NCBI GenBank assembly: GCA_903912445.1
Contig: CAIWHP010000245.1
Span: forward strand, 1-64,000
DNA: 64,000 nt
Direction of reading: 5' to 3'
Origin: an uncultured Lentisphaerota bacterium
Lineage (GTDB): Bacteria; Verrucomicrobiota; Kiritimatiellia; CAIQIC01
Numbering within the stretch: position 1 is the first letter of the stretch; the number at the start of each line of letters is the position of its first letter. The translations under genes and the position numbers were made by a program. A model generated the notes under the pieces. That model saw only the letters and a program-made list of their open reading frames with translations, did not search any database and was not told where the DNA came from. This document shows, in pieces, positions 27,025 through 34,979 of this stretch.

Positions 27025-28098
27025 TTGAATACCCCTATCACCCGCCGCCACGCGCTCAAGACGGTCGCGGTTGCGCTGGCGCCCTTCGCCGGCGGCTTCG
27101 CGGCCGGCAGCCCCGCCAAAATCCGCATCGGCCAGCTGGGCACCTCCCACGCCCACGCCTCCGGCAAGATGGATGCGCTGCGTTCCCTGGCGGAACTCTA
27201 CGAGGTCGTGGGCCTCGCCGAGCCGATCGTCGGCCGCCAGGCGCTGGCCGAAAAACAACCGTCCTATGCGGGCCTGAAATGGATGTCGGAGGCGGCGCTG
27301 CTGGCCGACGGGTCGGTCAAGGCCGTGGTGGTCGAAACGACGCTGGGCGATTCGGCACGCGCAGCGCGCGCTTGCCTCCAGGCGGGCAAGCACATCCACC
27401 TCGACAAGCCGGGCGCGGAAACCCACGCGGACTTCAAGGCGTTGCGGCTCGAGGCCGAACGGCGGCGGCTGACGGTCCAGATGGGTTACATGCTCCGCTA
27501 CAATCCGGCTTTCGAGCTGCTGTTCCGCGCCCACCGCGAAGGCTGGCTCGGCGAGATCACCGAGATCGATGCCGCCATGGGCAAGCTGGCCGACGCCCAA
27601 CTCCATTCGCAACTGGCCGGCATTCCCGGCCACGGGATGTTCGAACTGGCCGGGCACCTGGTTGACGTCGTTGTCTTTCTGCTTGGGCCGCCCGCTGCGG
27701 TGCATGCGTTCGGCAAGCCCACCGGGCTGGCGCCTTCCGGCCTGCCCGACAACCAGCTGGCCGTCCTGGAATATCCGCAGACCACGGTGACCCTCCGCTG
27801 CAATCACGGCGATCCCTTCGGCGGACCGCACCGGCGGTTCCAGCTCGTGGGCACCAAGGGCGCGCTGGAGATCCAGCCCCTCGAAGCGGGCCGGGGGACG
27901 CTTTACCTCACGGAGGCAAAGGGCGGCTTCAGGAAAGGCGAGAACAACCTCGCGCTCGAAGTCCCCGCAGGACGCTACAACGGCGAGTTCCGCGACCTCG
28001 CGCGCGTCCTGCACGGCGAAAAACGCCTCGCTTGGTCTGCGGAACACGACATCGCAGTGCATGCCACCCTCCTCCGCTGTGCCGGATTGTCGACCTAG
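27025..28098 (+). CDS. Gfo/Idh/MocA-family oxidoreductase with Tat signal (first of three)
   Basis: 357 residues. I choose TTG 27025: AGGAG lies at 27015-27019 and the product then begins LNTPITRRHALK, a twin-arginine signal of normal length. The longer open frame overlaps the permease gene. After cleavage near AAGS, a Rossmann NAD(P) fold follows (KIRIGQLGTSHAHASG, then LAEPIVGR), HIHLDKPGA with the conserved lysine, MGYMLRYNP, and a C-terminal beta-sheet dimer domain (PGHGMFELAGHLVDVVVFLLG). Members oxidise sugar hydroxyls or related polyols with tightly bound NAD(P). Substrate unknown. It stands in a same-strand series with DUF1080-like and ThuA genes. Confidence 0.85.
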   Translation: MNTPITRRHALKTVAVALAPFAGGFAAGSPAKIRIGQLGTSHAHASGKMDALRSLAELYEVVGLAEPIVGRQALAEKQPSYAGLKWMSEAALLADGSVKAVVVETTLGDSARAARACLQAGKHIHLDKPGAETHADFKALRLEAERRRLTVQMGYMLRYNPAFELLFRAHREGWLGEITEIDAAMGKLADAQLHSQLAGIPGHGMFELAGHLVDVVVFLLGPPAAVHAFGKPTGLAPSGLPDNQLAVLEYPQTTVTLRCNHGDPFGGPHRRFQLVGTKGALEIQPLEAGRGTLYLTEAKGGFRKGENNLALEVPAGRYNGEFRDLARVLHGEKRLAWSAEHDIAVHATLLRCAGLST

Positions 28099-28131
28099 TA
28101 ATCAGAAATGCTGCTTCCCCAAAACACACCC

Positions 28132-28830
28132 ATGAAACACTCCCACACCACGCTCCCGCTTATCATCGCCCTGCTGCTGGCACTGCCGGCCGTGCTATAT
28201 GCCGCCGAGACAACGCAGACGACGTTCTCCGTACGCGAGGACTTCGGCCCGGGCTTCGACGCGAAAAAATTTCTCACACCGCTCCCTAACAAGAACACCA
28301 CCATCCGCGACGGCGTGATGTGGACCCGCGGCTCCAGCGGTGGCAAATATCCTCCGATGGTCTACCTCGCCCTCAACGGCAAGGACCTGACGCTGTCGTT
28401 CCGCTACCGCCACCTGGGCCAGGGCGGCATGCTCTGGCTGTTCGTCGATGGCGACGACGGCCACGGTTCCGTCGATCACATGCTGCGCGTAAAGCTCCTC
28501 CGCGACTCGGTCGTGCTGGAGGTCGATGCCCATTCGCCCGATCCGAAGCATCCGCTCCGCCAGAAAACCCGCGAGGCCGACCCCGTCAGCAAGGTCTACC
28601 GCACCAACGAGAACTTCGCGCCCGAGAAGGCGGACCTCTCTGCCAACACCTGGCGCGCCGTCAAACTCGTCTTCAAGGGCGACACCGTGGATCTGTCGGT
28701 CGATGGCGTCTGGTCGCGCCGGCTCACCCGGGCGAATTTCGACGCCACCAAGCGCAAGCTCCTCTGGATGCAGAACGGCGGCGAGGCCGGCATCGAAATC
28801 GACGATGTCATCGTCATCCCGACACGCTGA
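28132..28830 (+). CDS. Secreted DUF1080-like jelly-roll protein (possible 3-keto-glycoside hydrolase)
   Basis: 232 residues from ATG 28132 (ATG 28108 is in frame, but the signal peptide fits the later start). Sec signal with cleavage at LYAA. The mature part starts VREDFGPGFD and contains LTLSFRYRHLGQGGMLWLFVDG, TWRAVKLVFKGDTVDLSVDG and GEAGIEIDDVIVIP. This is the concanavalin-like fold of DUF1080 (PF06439) and related secreted proteins common in Planctomycetes and Verrucomicrobia. Some DUF1080 members hydrolyse 3-keto-disaccharides. The catalytic residues are not certain here, so it may only bind sugar. Truncated relatives lie at 28908-29027 and 33243-33371. Confidence 0.65.
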   Translation: MKHSHTTLPLIIALLLALPAVLYAAETTQTTFSVREDFGPGFDAKKFLTPLPNKNTTIRDGVMWTRGSSGGKYPPMVYLALNGKDLTLSFRYRHLGQGGMLWLFVDGDDGHGSVDHMLRVKLLRDSVVLEVDAHSPDPKHPLRQKTREADPVSKVYRTNENFAPEKADLSANTWRAVKLVFKGDTVDLSVDGVWSRRLTRANFDATKRKLLWMQNGGEAGIEIDDVIVIPTR

Positions 28831-28907
28831 CCGCCATCACAGCCGCGAACGTTTATTGCGTGAGCCAAGGAACACCTCTGGAATGGAAGCGTGAAAGAAA
28901 AAGCCTT

Positions 28908-29027
28908 ATGAAAAATCACCCGCGTAGTGCTGGGCTGGGCGGGCGGCGTGGCTGGGTCGGACCGGAACCTGCCTGCAATGGCGGCTTCTCCAGCTACGCC
29001 GAGAACCCGCTGCCTCCGAAGTCGTGA
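28908..29027 (+). pseudogene. Short remnant ORF ending FSSYAENPLPPKS
   Basis: A 39-codon frame whose last part, GGFSSYAENPLPPKS, resembles the mature N-terminus of the remnant at 33243-33371 (DDFSSYAEGALPPES). Both look like the start of a secreted DUF1080/LamG-like protein cut off after about 15 mature residues. It is probably not functional. The 77 bp before it and the 129 bp after it show no gene. Confidence 0.5.
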
Positions 29028-29156
29028 GTGTCTGTGATCTGCGCCGGCCAGCCGCCTCGTTTCGACCCACGGGCGCAGATTTTCTACGGCGAGCAGGCAC
29101 GTCGGGCTGGACACGCCTCGGGCCCCGGTGCATCATCAAAATCAGCTGGACGAACA

Positions 29157-30122
29157 ATGCACAAGCCGCAACCAGTGAGTCTGTTCATGATGATCTCCGC
29201 CATGTTCTTAATGGCCGCCATCGCTGGCGCTGCGCGCGGCGCGGAGAAGCACATCGTTCTGCTTGGCGGCGACGAGGAGTACCGCTCCGAGGAAGGCCTG
29301 CCGATGCTGGCCAAGATTCTGTCCGAGCGGCACGGTTTCAAGTGCACGGTTCTGTTATCCATCAACAAGCAGACCGGCGAGATTGATCCCAACACCAAGG
29401 ACAACGAACCCGGCCTCCAGGCGCTCGCTTCCGCCGACCTCTGCCTCATGCTGCTGCGTCACCGCGCCTGGCCGGACGAGCAGATGAAGCACTTCGTCGC
29501 CTATCACCGCGCCGGCAAACCGCTGGTCGCCTTGCGCACGAGCACCCACGCCTTTGCCCTCGGGGCCAACAGCGCCTACCAAGCCTACAACGATTTCGGG
29601 AAGCAGGTGCTCGGCGAAAAATGGGTGAGCCACTGGGGCCATCATAAATTCGAAGCCACGCGCGGCATTCTCGAAACGGCGACGCGCAACCACCCGATCC
29701 TGCGCGGGGTCGGAAACATCTTTGGCGACACCGACGTCTACGAAGCGTATCCGCCGGCCGACGCCACCGTGCTCGTGCGCGGACAGGTGCTCAAGGGCAT
29801 GCAGCCCGCTGACCCGCCCGCCGACTACCAGAAGAAGCGGGCCACCGACAAGCAAGCGCAAGGCGTCAACGATCCGATGATGCCGGTGGCCTGGATGCGG
29901 CAAGCCGCCACGACCAACCGCGTCTTCACCACCACGATGGGCTCCTCCACCGATCTCCAGAGCGAAGGGCTGCGCCGGCTCATCATCAACGCGTGCTACT
30001 GGGCGCTTGGCATGGAAGACCGCATCCCGCCGTGCTCCGATGTGGATATTGTCGGTGACTATCACCCGTCGCCCTATGGTTTCGGCGGCTTCAAAAAAGG
30101 GCTGCGCCCGCAGCAACCATGA
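29157..30122 (+). CDS. Secreted ThuA-domain protein
   Basis: 321 residues from ATG 29157; upstream in-frame codons are unlikely because the signal peptide (MMISAMFLMAAIAGAARG, cleavage near RGAE) starts at this ATG. The body is a glutamine-amidotransferase-like ThuA fold: HIVLLGGDEEYRSEEGLPMLA, LQALASADLCLMLLRHRAWPDEQ, HRAGKPLVALRTSTHAF, GHHKFEA, HPILRG and RVFTTTMGSSTDL. In Rhizobium, ThuA acts with the Gfo/Idh protein ThuB on 3-keto-trehalose-type sugars. Its place between two exported Gfo/Idh proteins supports a comparable role in the periplasm. No amidotransferase cysteine is expected. Confidence 0.85.
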   Translation: MHKPQPVSLFMMISAMFLMAAIAGAARGAEKHIVLLGGDEEYRSEEGLPMLAKILSERHGFKCTVLLSINKQTGEIDPNTKDNEPGLQALASADLCLMLLRHRAWPDEQMKHFVAYHRAGKPLVALRTSTHAFALGANSAYQAYNDFGKQVLGEKWVSHWGHHKFEATRGILETATRNHPILRGVGNIFGDTDVYEAYPPADATVLVRGQVLKGMQPADPPADYQKKRATDKQAQGVNDPMMPVAWMRQAATTNRVFTTTMGSSTDLQSEGLRRLIINACYWALGMEDRIPPCSDVDIVGDYHPSPYGFGGFKKGLRPQQP

Positions 30123-30152
30123 CAACACGCGCGTTCCGGCACGACGTCAGGA

Positions 30153-30173
30153 TTTTTCCAAGGCTTGGAAAAA
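30153..30173. repeat. Dispersed palindrome between ThuA and Gfo/Idh genes
   Basis: TTTTTCCAAGGCTTGGAAAAA is a perfect copy of the repeat, 31 bp after the ThuA stop. It could act as a hairpin or attenuator between the two genes. Confidence 0.85.
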
Positions 30174-30241
30174 CCGGAGCGGCATCATTCCCCGGTTTCT
30201 GAAGCAGCAGCGATCCATGGAAAAGTAGAAAGGCCGGCACC

Positions 30242-31516
30242 ATGAAAGAAAATTTGAGCCTGAGCCGTCGCCAGTTCTTGCGGGCCACGGGACAAGCGGC
30301 GGCGGCAGGGGTGCTGGCCCCGGCCATGCTTTCGGCCGCCTCGCCGGCCAAGACGATCGGCATCGGCTGCATCGGGCTGGGGACGCGGGGCGGCGATCTG
30401 CTCAACGTGGCGGCGAACTGCGACGGCGCCAAGGTGACCGCGGTGTGCGATGTGTACGGGCCGCATCGGCAGAAGGGCGTTGCGCGCTGCCAGAATCCCG
30501 ACGTGAAGGCCTATGTGGATTACCGGGAGTTGCTGGCCGACCGGAACGTGGACGCGGTGGTGATCGCCACGCCGGATCATTGGCACTGCCAGATGGTGCT
30601 CGATGCGGTGCAGGCGGGCAAAGACATCTACTGCGAGAAGGGCTTTTCGCGGACGCTGGCGGAGGCGAAGCTGATGCGCGCCGCGTTGAAGCAGAGCAAG
30701 GTGGTGTTCCAGCTCGGCCACCACGCGCGGCAGGCGACGTGTGCGGCGCAGGCGAAGGACGTGATCGCCAGCGGCGTACTCGGCCCGATCACGCTGGTGC
30801 GCACCGGCCGGTTCAAGTCGCTGGAGCCGGAGCATCCGAACTGGCGCTGGTATGGCTACTATGACCAATGGGAGCGGCCCGATCCGGCGCAGGTGCTCAA
30901 GAACGTGAACTGGGAGCTGTGGCTGGGCCCGGCGCCGAAGATCCCGTGGAACGAGCGGCATTTCTGGCACTGGCGCTGTTACTACGCTTATGGCACCGGC
31001 TACGCGGGCGACCTGCTCTCGCACGAGTTGGATTTCGTCCAGTATCTCCTCGGTCACGGCATCCCCGACACCTGCGTCAGCGCCGGCCAGATCGCGCTGC
31101 TCCGCGACGACCGCGAGGTGCCGGATACGTGGAGCGCGGTCTACCAATTCGAGAAGCTCGGCCGCACGGTCACGTTCACCGGCAGCATGAACACCACCGA
31201 CAGCCAGCCGGTGACCATCTGCGGCCGGGAGGCGACGCTGCGGTTCGATGACATCGCCCACAACGTCAGCACCTTTTCCATCATCCCCGCGGGCTACAAC
31301 GAGAAGGCCGTCCTCCCCAAGGGCTATCAGCGCGGCAAGACGCCGCCGCAGCCCGATCACATGGCCGACTGGGTGCAGTGCATCCGCACCCGCGGCACGC
31401 CGAAATGCTCGACCGACGAAGCCTTCATCGAAACGGCGACGTTCCTGATGTCGCTGAAGGCCCAGCAGGAGCAACGCATGGTCCGTTGGGACGCCGCGAA
31501 GGAAGAGATCGTCTAG
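30242..31516 (+). CDS. Gfo/Idh/MocA-family oxidoreductase with Tat signal (second)
   Basis: 424 residues, ATG after AAAGG. The N-terminus is a clear twin-arginine signal (LSRRQFLRATGQAAAAG). The mature protein has GIGCIGLGTRGGDLL (NAD(P) binding), VCDVYGP, ATPDHWHCQMVLDAVQAGKDIYCEKG and a long C-terminal domain ending in HMADWVQCIRTRGTP, as in the exported Planctomycetes/Verrucomicrobia branch. The usual EKP is EKG here, with the conserved lysine retained. It probably oxidises or reduces a sugar ring with bound cofactor. It follows thuA by 119 bp and precedes an unknown secreted protein by 47 bp. Confidence 0.92.
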   Translation: MKENLSLSRRQFLRATGQAAAAGVLAPAMLSAASPAKTIGIGCIGLGTRGGDLLNVAANCDGAKVTAVCDVYGPHRQKGVARCQNPDVKAYVDYRELLADRNVDAVVIATPDHWHCQMVLDAVQAGKDIYCEKGFSRTLAEAKLMRAALKQSKVVFQLGHHARQATCAAQAKDVIASGVLGPITLVRTGRFKSLEPEHPNWRWYGYYDQWERPDPAQVLKNVNWELWLGPAPKIPWNERHFWHWRCYYAYGTGYAGDLLSHELDFVQYLLGHGIPDTCVSAGQIALLRDDREVPDTWSAVYQFEKLGRTVTFTGSMNTTDSQPVTICGREATLRFDDIAHNVSTFSIIPAGYNEKAVLPKGYQRGKTPPQPDHMADWVQCIRTRGTPKCSTDEAFIETATFLMSLKAQQEQRMVRWDAAKEEIV

Positions 31517-31563
31517 GCTCATCGTAGAACAACACAACAAGTAGAACAAAGACAGGCCCAACC

Positions 31564-33216
31564 GTGAAACGCACAACCACCAAGAAGCTCTGCGGCCTGC
31601 TGGCCGCGACCGCCATCGGAGTCACGATCGCCACCGCGGCGGACAAGGCTGGCGGCGTCACGTCGCATTCGCAAGGGCTGCACGGCTACATCGGTTTCGG
31701 CATTGAGAAGCTGCCGCCCCAAGGCGGCTACACTGCCGGGATGGGCTTTTATGCGGCAGTCTGGCCGTTGGTGGATCAGCCTTTGGCCAATTTCCAGATC
31801 GGCCTGCCCAGTTGCTGGATTCTGCCGGACAACTCCGACAACAAAGACCAGCCGCTGGCTCCGGAAGGCACACGGGCCCGCAAGTGGAAGGAACGCGGGC
31901 CAACGTGGAGCAGCGTGTTCCAGACGGTGGAGGGCGGTTTGGGTTACTGGGCCGGCAATCATTTCCGATACGGCCCGCCGAAGTTCAGCATGAACGCCAC
32001 GCCACAATGCTACGACTATGAGGTCGGCTCGCCCGGCTGGTCCTTCTTCTACAGCAACGAGGCGCTGCCCGATAACCGCCTCGGCATCGCGCAACTGAGC
32101 AACCGCCTGCTGATCCCGCCCGATGCGTTGCCGTTTCAGGGCCACCCCAACGGTGAATTCCTCGGCTACACGTGGATGTCACTGCCGTTCACCGATCCGA
32201 CCACCGGTGACCCGCCGACGGGCGACCAAAGCTGGACCTGTTTCCTCTCCGCCGCCAACTTCAAAGGCCCGATCGCCTACTACATCCCCGAGACGTGGAG
32301 CAAAATCGGCAAGCTGTTCAACTCTCCATTCATCTACGGACGCGGACTCGATGCGCGCCCCGGCCACATGGGCGGCGGCGCGATGGAGATCAACACCGTC
32401 CCGCGCTTCGACGTCACGGACACGCACGGCACGACCTATTCGAAATTGCCGAAGCTCCAGTGGCCCGTGGACGCCGACGGCCGCGCGTATCTCGTGCAGG
32501 ATGTCACCTACTACTCGAAGGCTGCCCTCTACGAGGACTTCAAGTCCTGGCGCGACGGCGGCCCCGCCTGCTCCGGCCGCTTCGGCGACAAAGGCGCATG
32601 GCGTCCCAAGCTCAACACCCGCACCACGCGCTACGACCAGGCCGGCAAGAAGATGACCGGCGTCGAGCGCGCCTTCGACACCCGGATTTTCGATGGCAAC
32701 GTCTGGGGTTTGCAATGGTCTGCCAACAACCATCTCGCCGCCAAAGGATTTTTCCCGCAATACTACAAACACGTCGGCGAAGAACGCGTCGCCATCGGCG
32801 CTGCCGAAGTACCCGCCGAAACCAAACTGCACGCGCAGGAATTCAAACTGGCCACGCCCGGCAAGCCATACACCTCGCCCGCCACCGGTGCCTGGACCCA
32901 GCCCGGCGCGAAACTCGGCCCGTTCAAGGTGCGGCTGACGGACGGTTCCAGCGTGACCTACTCATGGTATCGCTTCGTCGATCAGCCGTCCTTCCAGCAA
33001 TACAACTGGAACGCCGGGAAGAAGGCGCAGCTGCAGGCGTTCGTCGAGAAGCTGCACGCGCAGTGGACCATGGATCGCGACTACATGGCGCCGCCCACGC
33101 GCGGCAAACTCGTCGCCCTCGACCCCGCCCTGCTGGTAACTCCTCCGCGCGGTTTGGAAATCGGCTATGTTCCCATCGTCACCCGGCAGGAACGGGCCGA
33201 CGACAAAACCAAGTGA
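31564..33216 (+). CDS. Secreted protein of unknown family
   Basis: 550 residues from GTG 31564. It has a Sec signal (KRTTTKKLCGLLAATAIGVTIATA, cleavage at TAAD). I do not recognise the family. The mature protein is rich in aromatic residues (GLHGYIGFGIEKLPPQGG, SMNATPQCYDYEVGSPGWSF, YYIPETWSKIG, VTYSWYRFVDQPSFQQYNWN), with no membrane anchor and no obvious repeats. Such composition suits a glycan-binding or glycan-active beta-rich protein. It lies 47 bp behind a Tat-exported oxidoreductase, so the two are probably co-transcribed. The substrate of the neighbouring pathway may be recognised here. Confidence 0.85.
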   Translation: MKRTTTKKLCGLLAATAIGVTIATAADKAGGVTSHSQGLHGYIGFGIEKLPPQGGYTAGMGFYAAVWPLVDQPLANFQIGLPSCWILPDNSDNKDQPLAPEGTRARKWKERGPTWSSVFQTVEGGLGYWAGNHFRYGPPKFSMNATPQCYDYEVGSPGWSFFYSNEALPDNRLGIAQLSNRLLIPPDALPFQGHPNGEFLGYTWMSLPFTDPTTGDPPTGDQSWTCFLSAANFKGPIAYYIPETWSKIGKLFNSPFIYGRGLDARPGHMGGGAMEINTVPRFDVTDTHGTTYSKLPKLQWPVDADGRAYLVQDVTYYSKAALYEDFKSWRDGGPACSGRFGDKGAWRPKLNTRTTRYDQAGKKMTGVERAFDTRIFDGNVWGLQWSANNHLAAKGFFPQYYKHVGEERVAIGAAEVPAETKLHAQEFKLATPGKPYTSPATGAWTQPGAKLGPFKVRLTDGSSVTYSWYRFVDQPSFQQYNWNAGKKAQLQAFVEKLHAQWTMDRDYMAPPTRGKLVALDPALLVTPPRGLEIGYVPIVTRQERADDKTK

Positions 33217-33242
33217 CGTTTTCACCTGGCATCGGAAACAAC

Positions 33243-33371
33243 ATGAATACATTCCAGCGCATCGTCGTGGCCTGCGGCCTTTGCGTTGTGACGTACGGAC
33301 AGGAGCTGGCGTTCAGGGACGACTTCTCCAGTTATGCCGAGGGCGCGCTGCCGCCGGAGTCGCGGTGTTGA
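33243..33371 (+). pseudogene. Truncated secreted-protein gene (DUF1080/LamG-like start)
   Basis: 42 codons: a good signal peptide (NTFQRIVVACGLCVVTYG), then QELAFRDDFSSYAEGALPPES, then a stop. DDFSSYxEGxLPPxW is the usual mature start of DUF1080/LamG-like secreted proteins; the rest of the domain is missing. Further downstream, 33372-33589 has only repeats (a GGACGCC hairpin at 33396-33416 and a dispersed palindrome at 33471-33487). Confidence 0.6.
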
Positions 33372-33395
33372 TCAAGTAAGGGTTGCTTGGGGTAG

Positions 33396-33487
33396 GGACG
33401 CCGCGCTGCGGCGTCCGTTGTGGGTTGAGCTGGGTTATCTGGCAGCCGGCGCAGCGCGCCGTCCCTTGTGTTTCCAAGCCTTGGAAA
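33396..33487. repeat. Hairpin and dispersed palindrome
   Basis: GGACGCCGC and GCGGCGTCC at 33396-33416 form a stem, and TTTCCAAGCCTTGGAAA lies at 33471-33487. Degenerate half copies of the palindrome follow at about 33503-33520 and 33576-33590. No gene is present between 33372 and 33589. Confidence 0.7.
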
Positions 33488-33589
33488 CTTTCGCGCTTAC
33501 CTTCTCCAATGTCGGGAAAAACCGGGGTGTTGAGTTTCCAGCCGAGCCTTGCGAGACGGACAACCTTGCTGTCAATCCTTGGAAACTTT

Positions 33590-33859
33590 TCAGCCGCGGG
33601 TTTGCTGTTCCAAGTGCCGGAGCGTGGCCAAGGCTTCGTCGCGATTCGCGCCGCACATGTCCGGTGACGGCCGCAGCGAGACGCAGACGGCGGGCCGCTC
33701 CGGCTGGCCGAAGAGCCGGCACTGATTTTCCGGCGTGAGCTGCGCGCAGCGTGCGTCCGCGGGTTTGCCGCCGGGCATGCCGGGGATTGGCGAGCTGATG
33801 GAGGGCGCGATGCAGCACGCGCCGCAGCCGGGGCGACAGCTCAAGACAGCGGTCCTCAT
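33590..33859 (-). CDS. YkgJ-type cysteine-cluster protein
   Basis: 89 residues from ATG 33859, whose ATGA overlaps the stop of the upstream mutarotase gene (translational coupling). It carries the CxxxCxxCC cluster (CRPGCGACC, residues 8-16) and later cysteines (ARCAQLTPENQC, PAVCVSL, DMC), which together are the pattern of the Fe-S or zinc-binding YkgJ/UPF0153 family (PF03692). Most members are near this length. The function is unknown. The last codons run into a half copy of the dispersed palindrome. Confidence 0.85.
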   Translation of the reverse strand: MRTAVLSCRPGCGACCIAPSISSPIPGMPGGKPADARCAQLTPENQCRLFGQPERPAVCVSLRPSPDMCGANRDEALATLRHLEQQTRG

Positions 33860-34716
33860 ACCACGGCGATGGTCTGGCGGAGCGTCCACGCGCAGCCCGG
33901 CAGCAGGTCCACACGGCCATCGCCGAAGACGGCGGCCTCGATGCAGACATAGCCAGGCCAGAGGTCACCGATCTCCGCCATCTTGGCCGCGCTCTCCGCG
34001 CCGGCGTTCCACACGACCGATGTGTTGGAGCCGGACTTGGTCACGCGGATGCGGCGGACGCCATCGTTGAGGACAAGGACGCGGTCGCTCTCGAAATAGC
34101 GGCGGTTGACCTCGGCCTTGAATGGCACCGCGCCGCTCTGCACGGCGTTGGCCACCACGCCGGTGCTCGGCGCGTCGAAGTAGGCACAGCCCTCGAGCCC
34201 CTCGACGGTCGTGCTGCGCGCATCGGCGACGGCGAAATAGGTGTGCAGCGCGCCGCGCCAGCTCCACGGCTCGTCGCTGGTATTGGTCGCGGTCAGCGCG
34301 AGCTCGAGCTCGCGACCGACCGTCACCGCCAGTTCCAGGCGGAATGCGTGCGGCCACAGCGCGCGTGTCGCGTCGTCATCGGTCAGGGCGAGCACCACGC
34401 GCGTGCGGCCATCGGCGAGCTGCGCCGCCTCGGCCAGCCGCCACGAGCGGTAGCGCGCGAAGCCGTGCATCGCGCGCGGGTCCGGCCCGAACCACGGCCA
34501 GCATACCGGCACGCCACCGCGCACGGCCTGGCCGTCGGCGAACGGCGAGCGCGGGCTCAGCCACAGCACCGGCGCGGCGCCGGCGGGCTGGAACGAGAGC
34601 ACGTGCGCGCCGTGCAACAGGACCTCGGCCTGGCCCAGTGCATTGGTGACGTGCAGCACGGGCAGGCCGCCGGGGCCGTTCTTCTGACTGACATGGGATG
34701 GAATGATTTCGCTCAT
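33856..34716 (-). CDS. D-hexose-6-phosphate mutarotase (YeaD-like aldose 1-epimerase)
   Basis: 286 residues. A single aldose-1-epimerase fold: VLLHGAHVLSFQP, VLWLSPRSPF, RGGVPVCWPWFGP, HGFARYRSW (catalytic His), WSWRGALHTYFAVAD (second His), GLEGCAYFD and YVCIEAAVFGD (catalytic Glu). This set, notably VPVCWPWFG, identifies the hexose-6-phosphate mutarotase branch rather than galactose mutarotase. It interconverts the alpha and beta anomers of glucose-6-phosphate-type sugars in the cytoplasm. It is the first gene of a two-gene minus-strand unit with the YkgJ-type protein. Confidence 0.92.
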   Translation of the reverse strand: MSEIIPSHVSQKNGPGGLPVLHVTNALGQAEVLLHGAHVLSFQPAGAAPVLWLSPRSPFADGQAVRGGVPVCWPWFGPDPRAMHGFARYRSWRLAEAAQLADGRTRVVLALTDDDATRALWPHAFRLELAVTVGRELELALTATNTSDEPWSWRGALHTYFAVADARSTTVEGLEGCAYFDAPSTGVVANAVQSGAVPFKAEVNRRYFESDRVLVLNDGVRRIRVTKSGSNTSVVWNAGAESAAKMAEIGDLWPGYVCIEAAVFGDGRVDLLPGCAWTLRQTIAVV

Positions 34717-34979
34717 GCGCCCATCTTTGCGTGACGCACCGGAGAGTCAAGAGCAATTCCCTTCCGATTTATGATTTAAGATTTCCGGTTGCCGATTTGT
34801 GGTAGGTCAGCTCAAAGTAGACCTCTCGCTCCGCGAGAGGTTCCGATTTGATGACTTTCCGCAAGTTCTCCCAACCATGAACGGAGTTTCGTTCCGGCGA
34901 ACACGGCTTCGCCGGAGCGCTACGCCGGGGCAAACCATCAACATCGGGAGGAAAGCATAGGCAGCCACTCGCGATGTCT
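34717..34979. repeat. Noncoding region with dispersed hairpin (CTCTCGCTCCGCGAGAG)
   Basis: These 263 bp carry no gene. CCTCTCGCTCCGCGAGAGG at 34822-34840 with its flanks AAAGTAGA and TTCCG recurs almost unchanged at 38861-38894. CCGATTTATGATTT at 34766-34779 recurs inverted at about 44872-44885. A CCGGCGAAC/GTTCGCCGG-like stem lies near 34890-34915. Confidence 0.6.
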
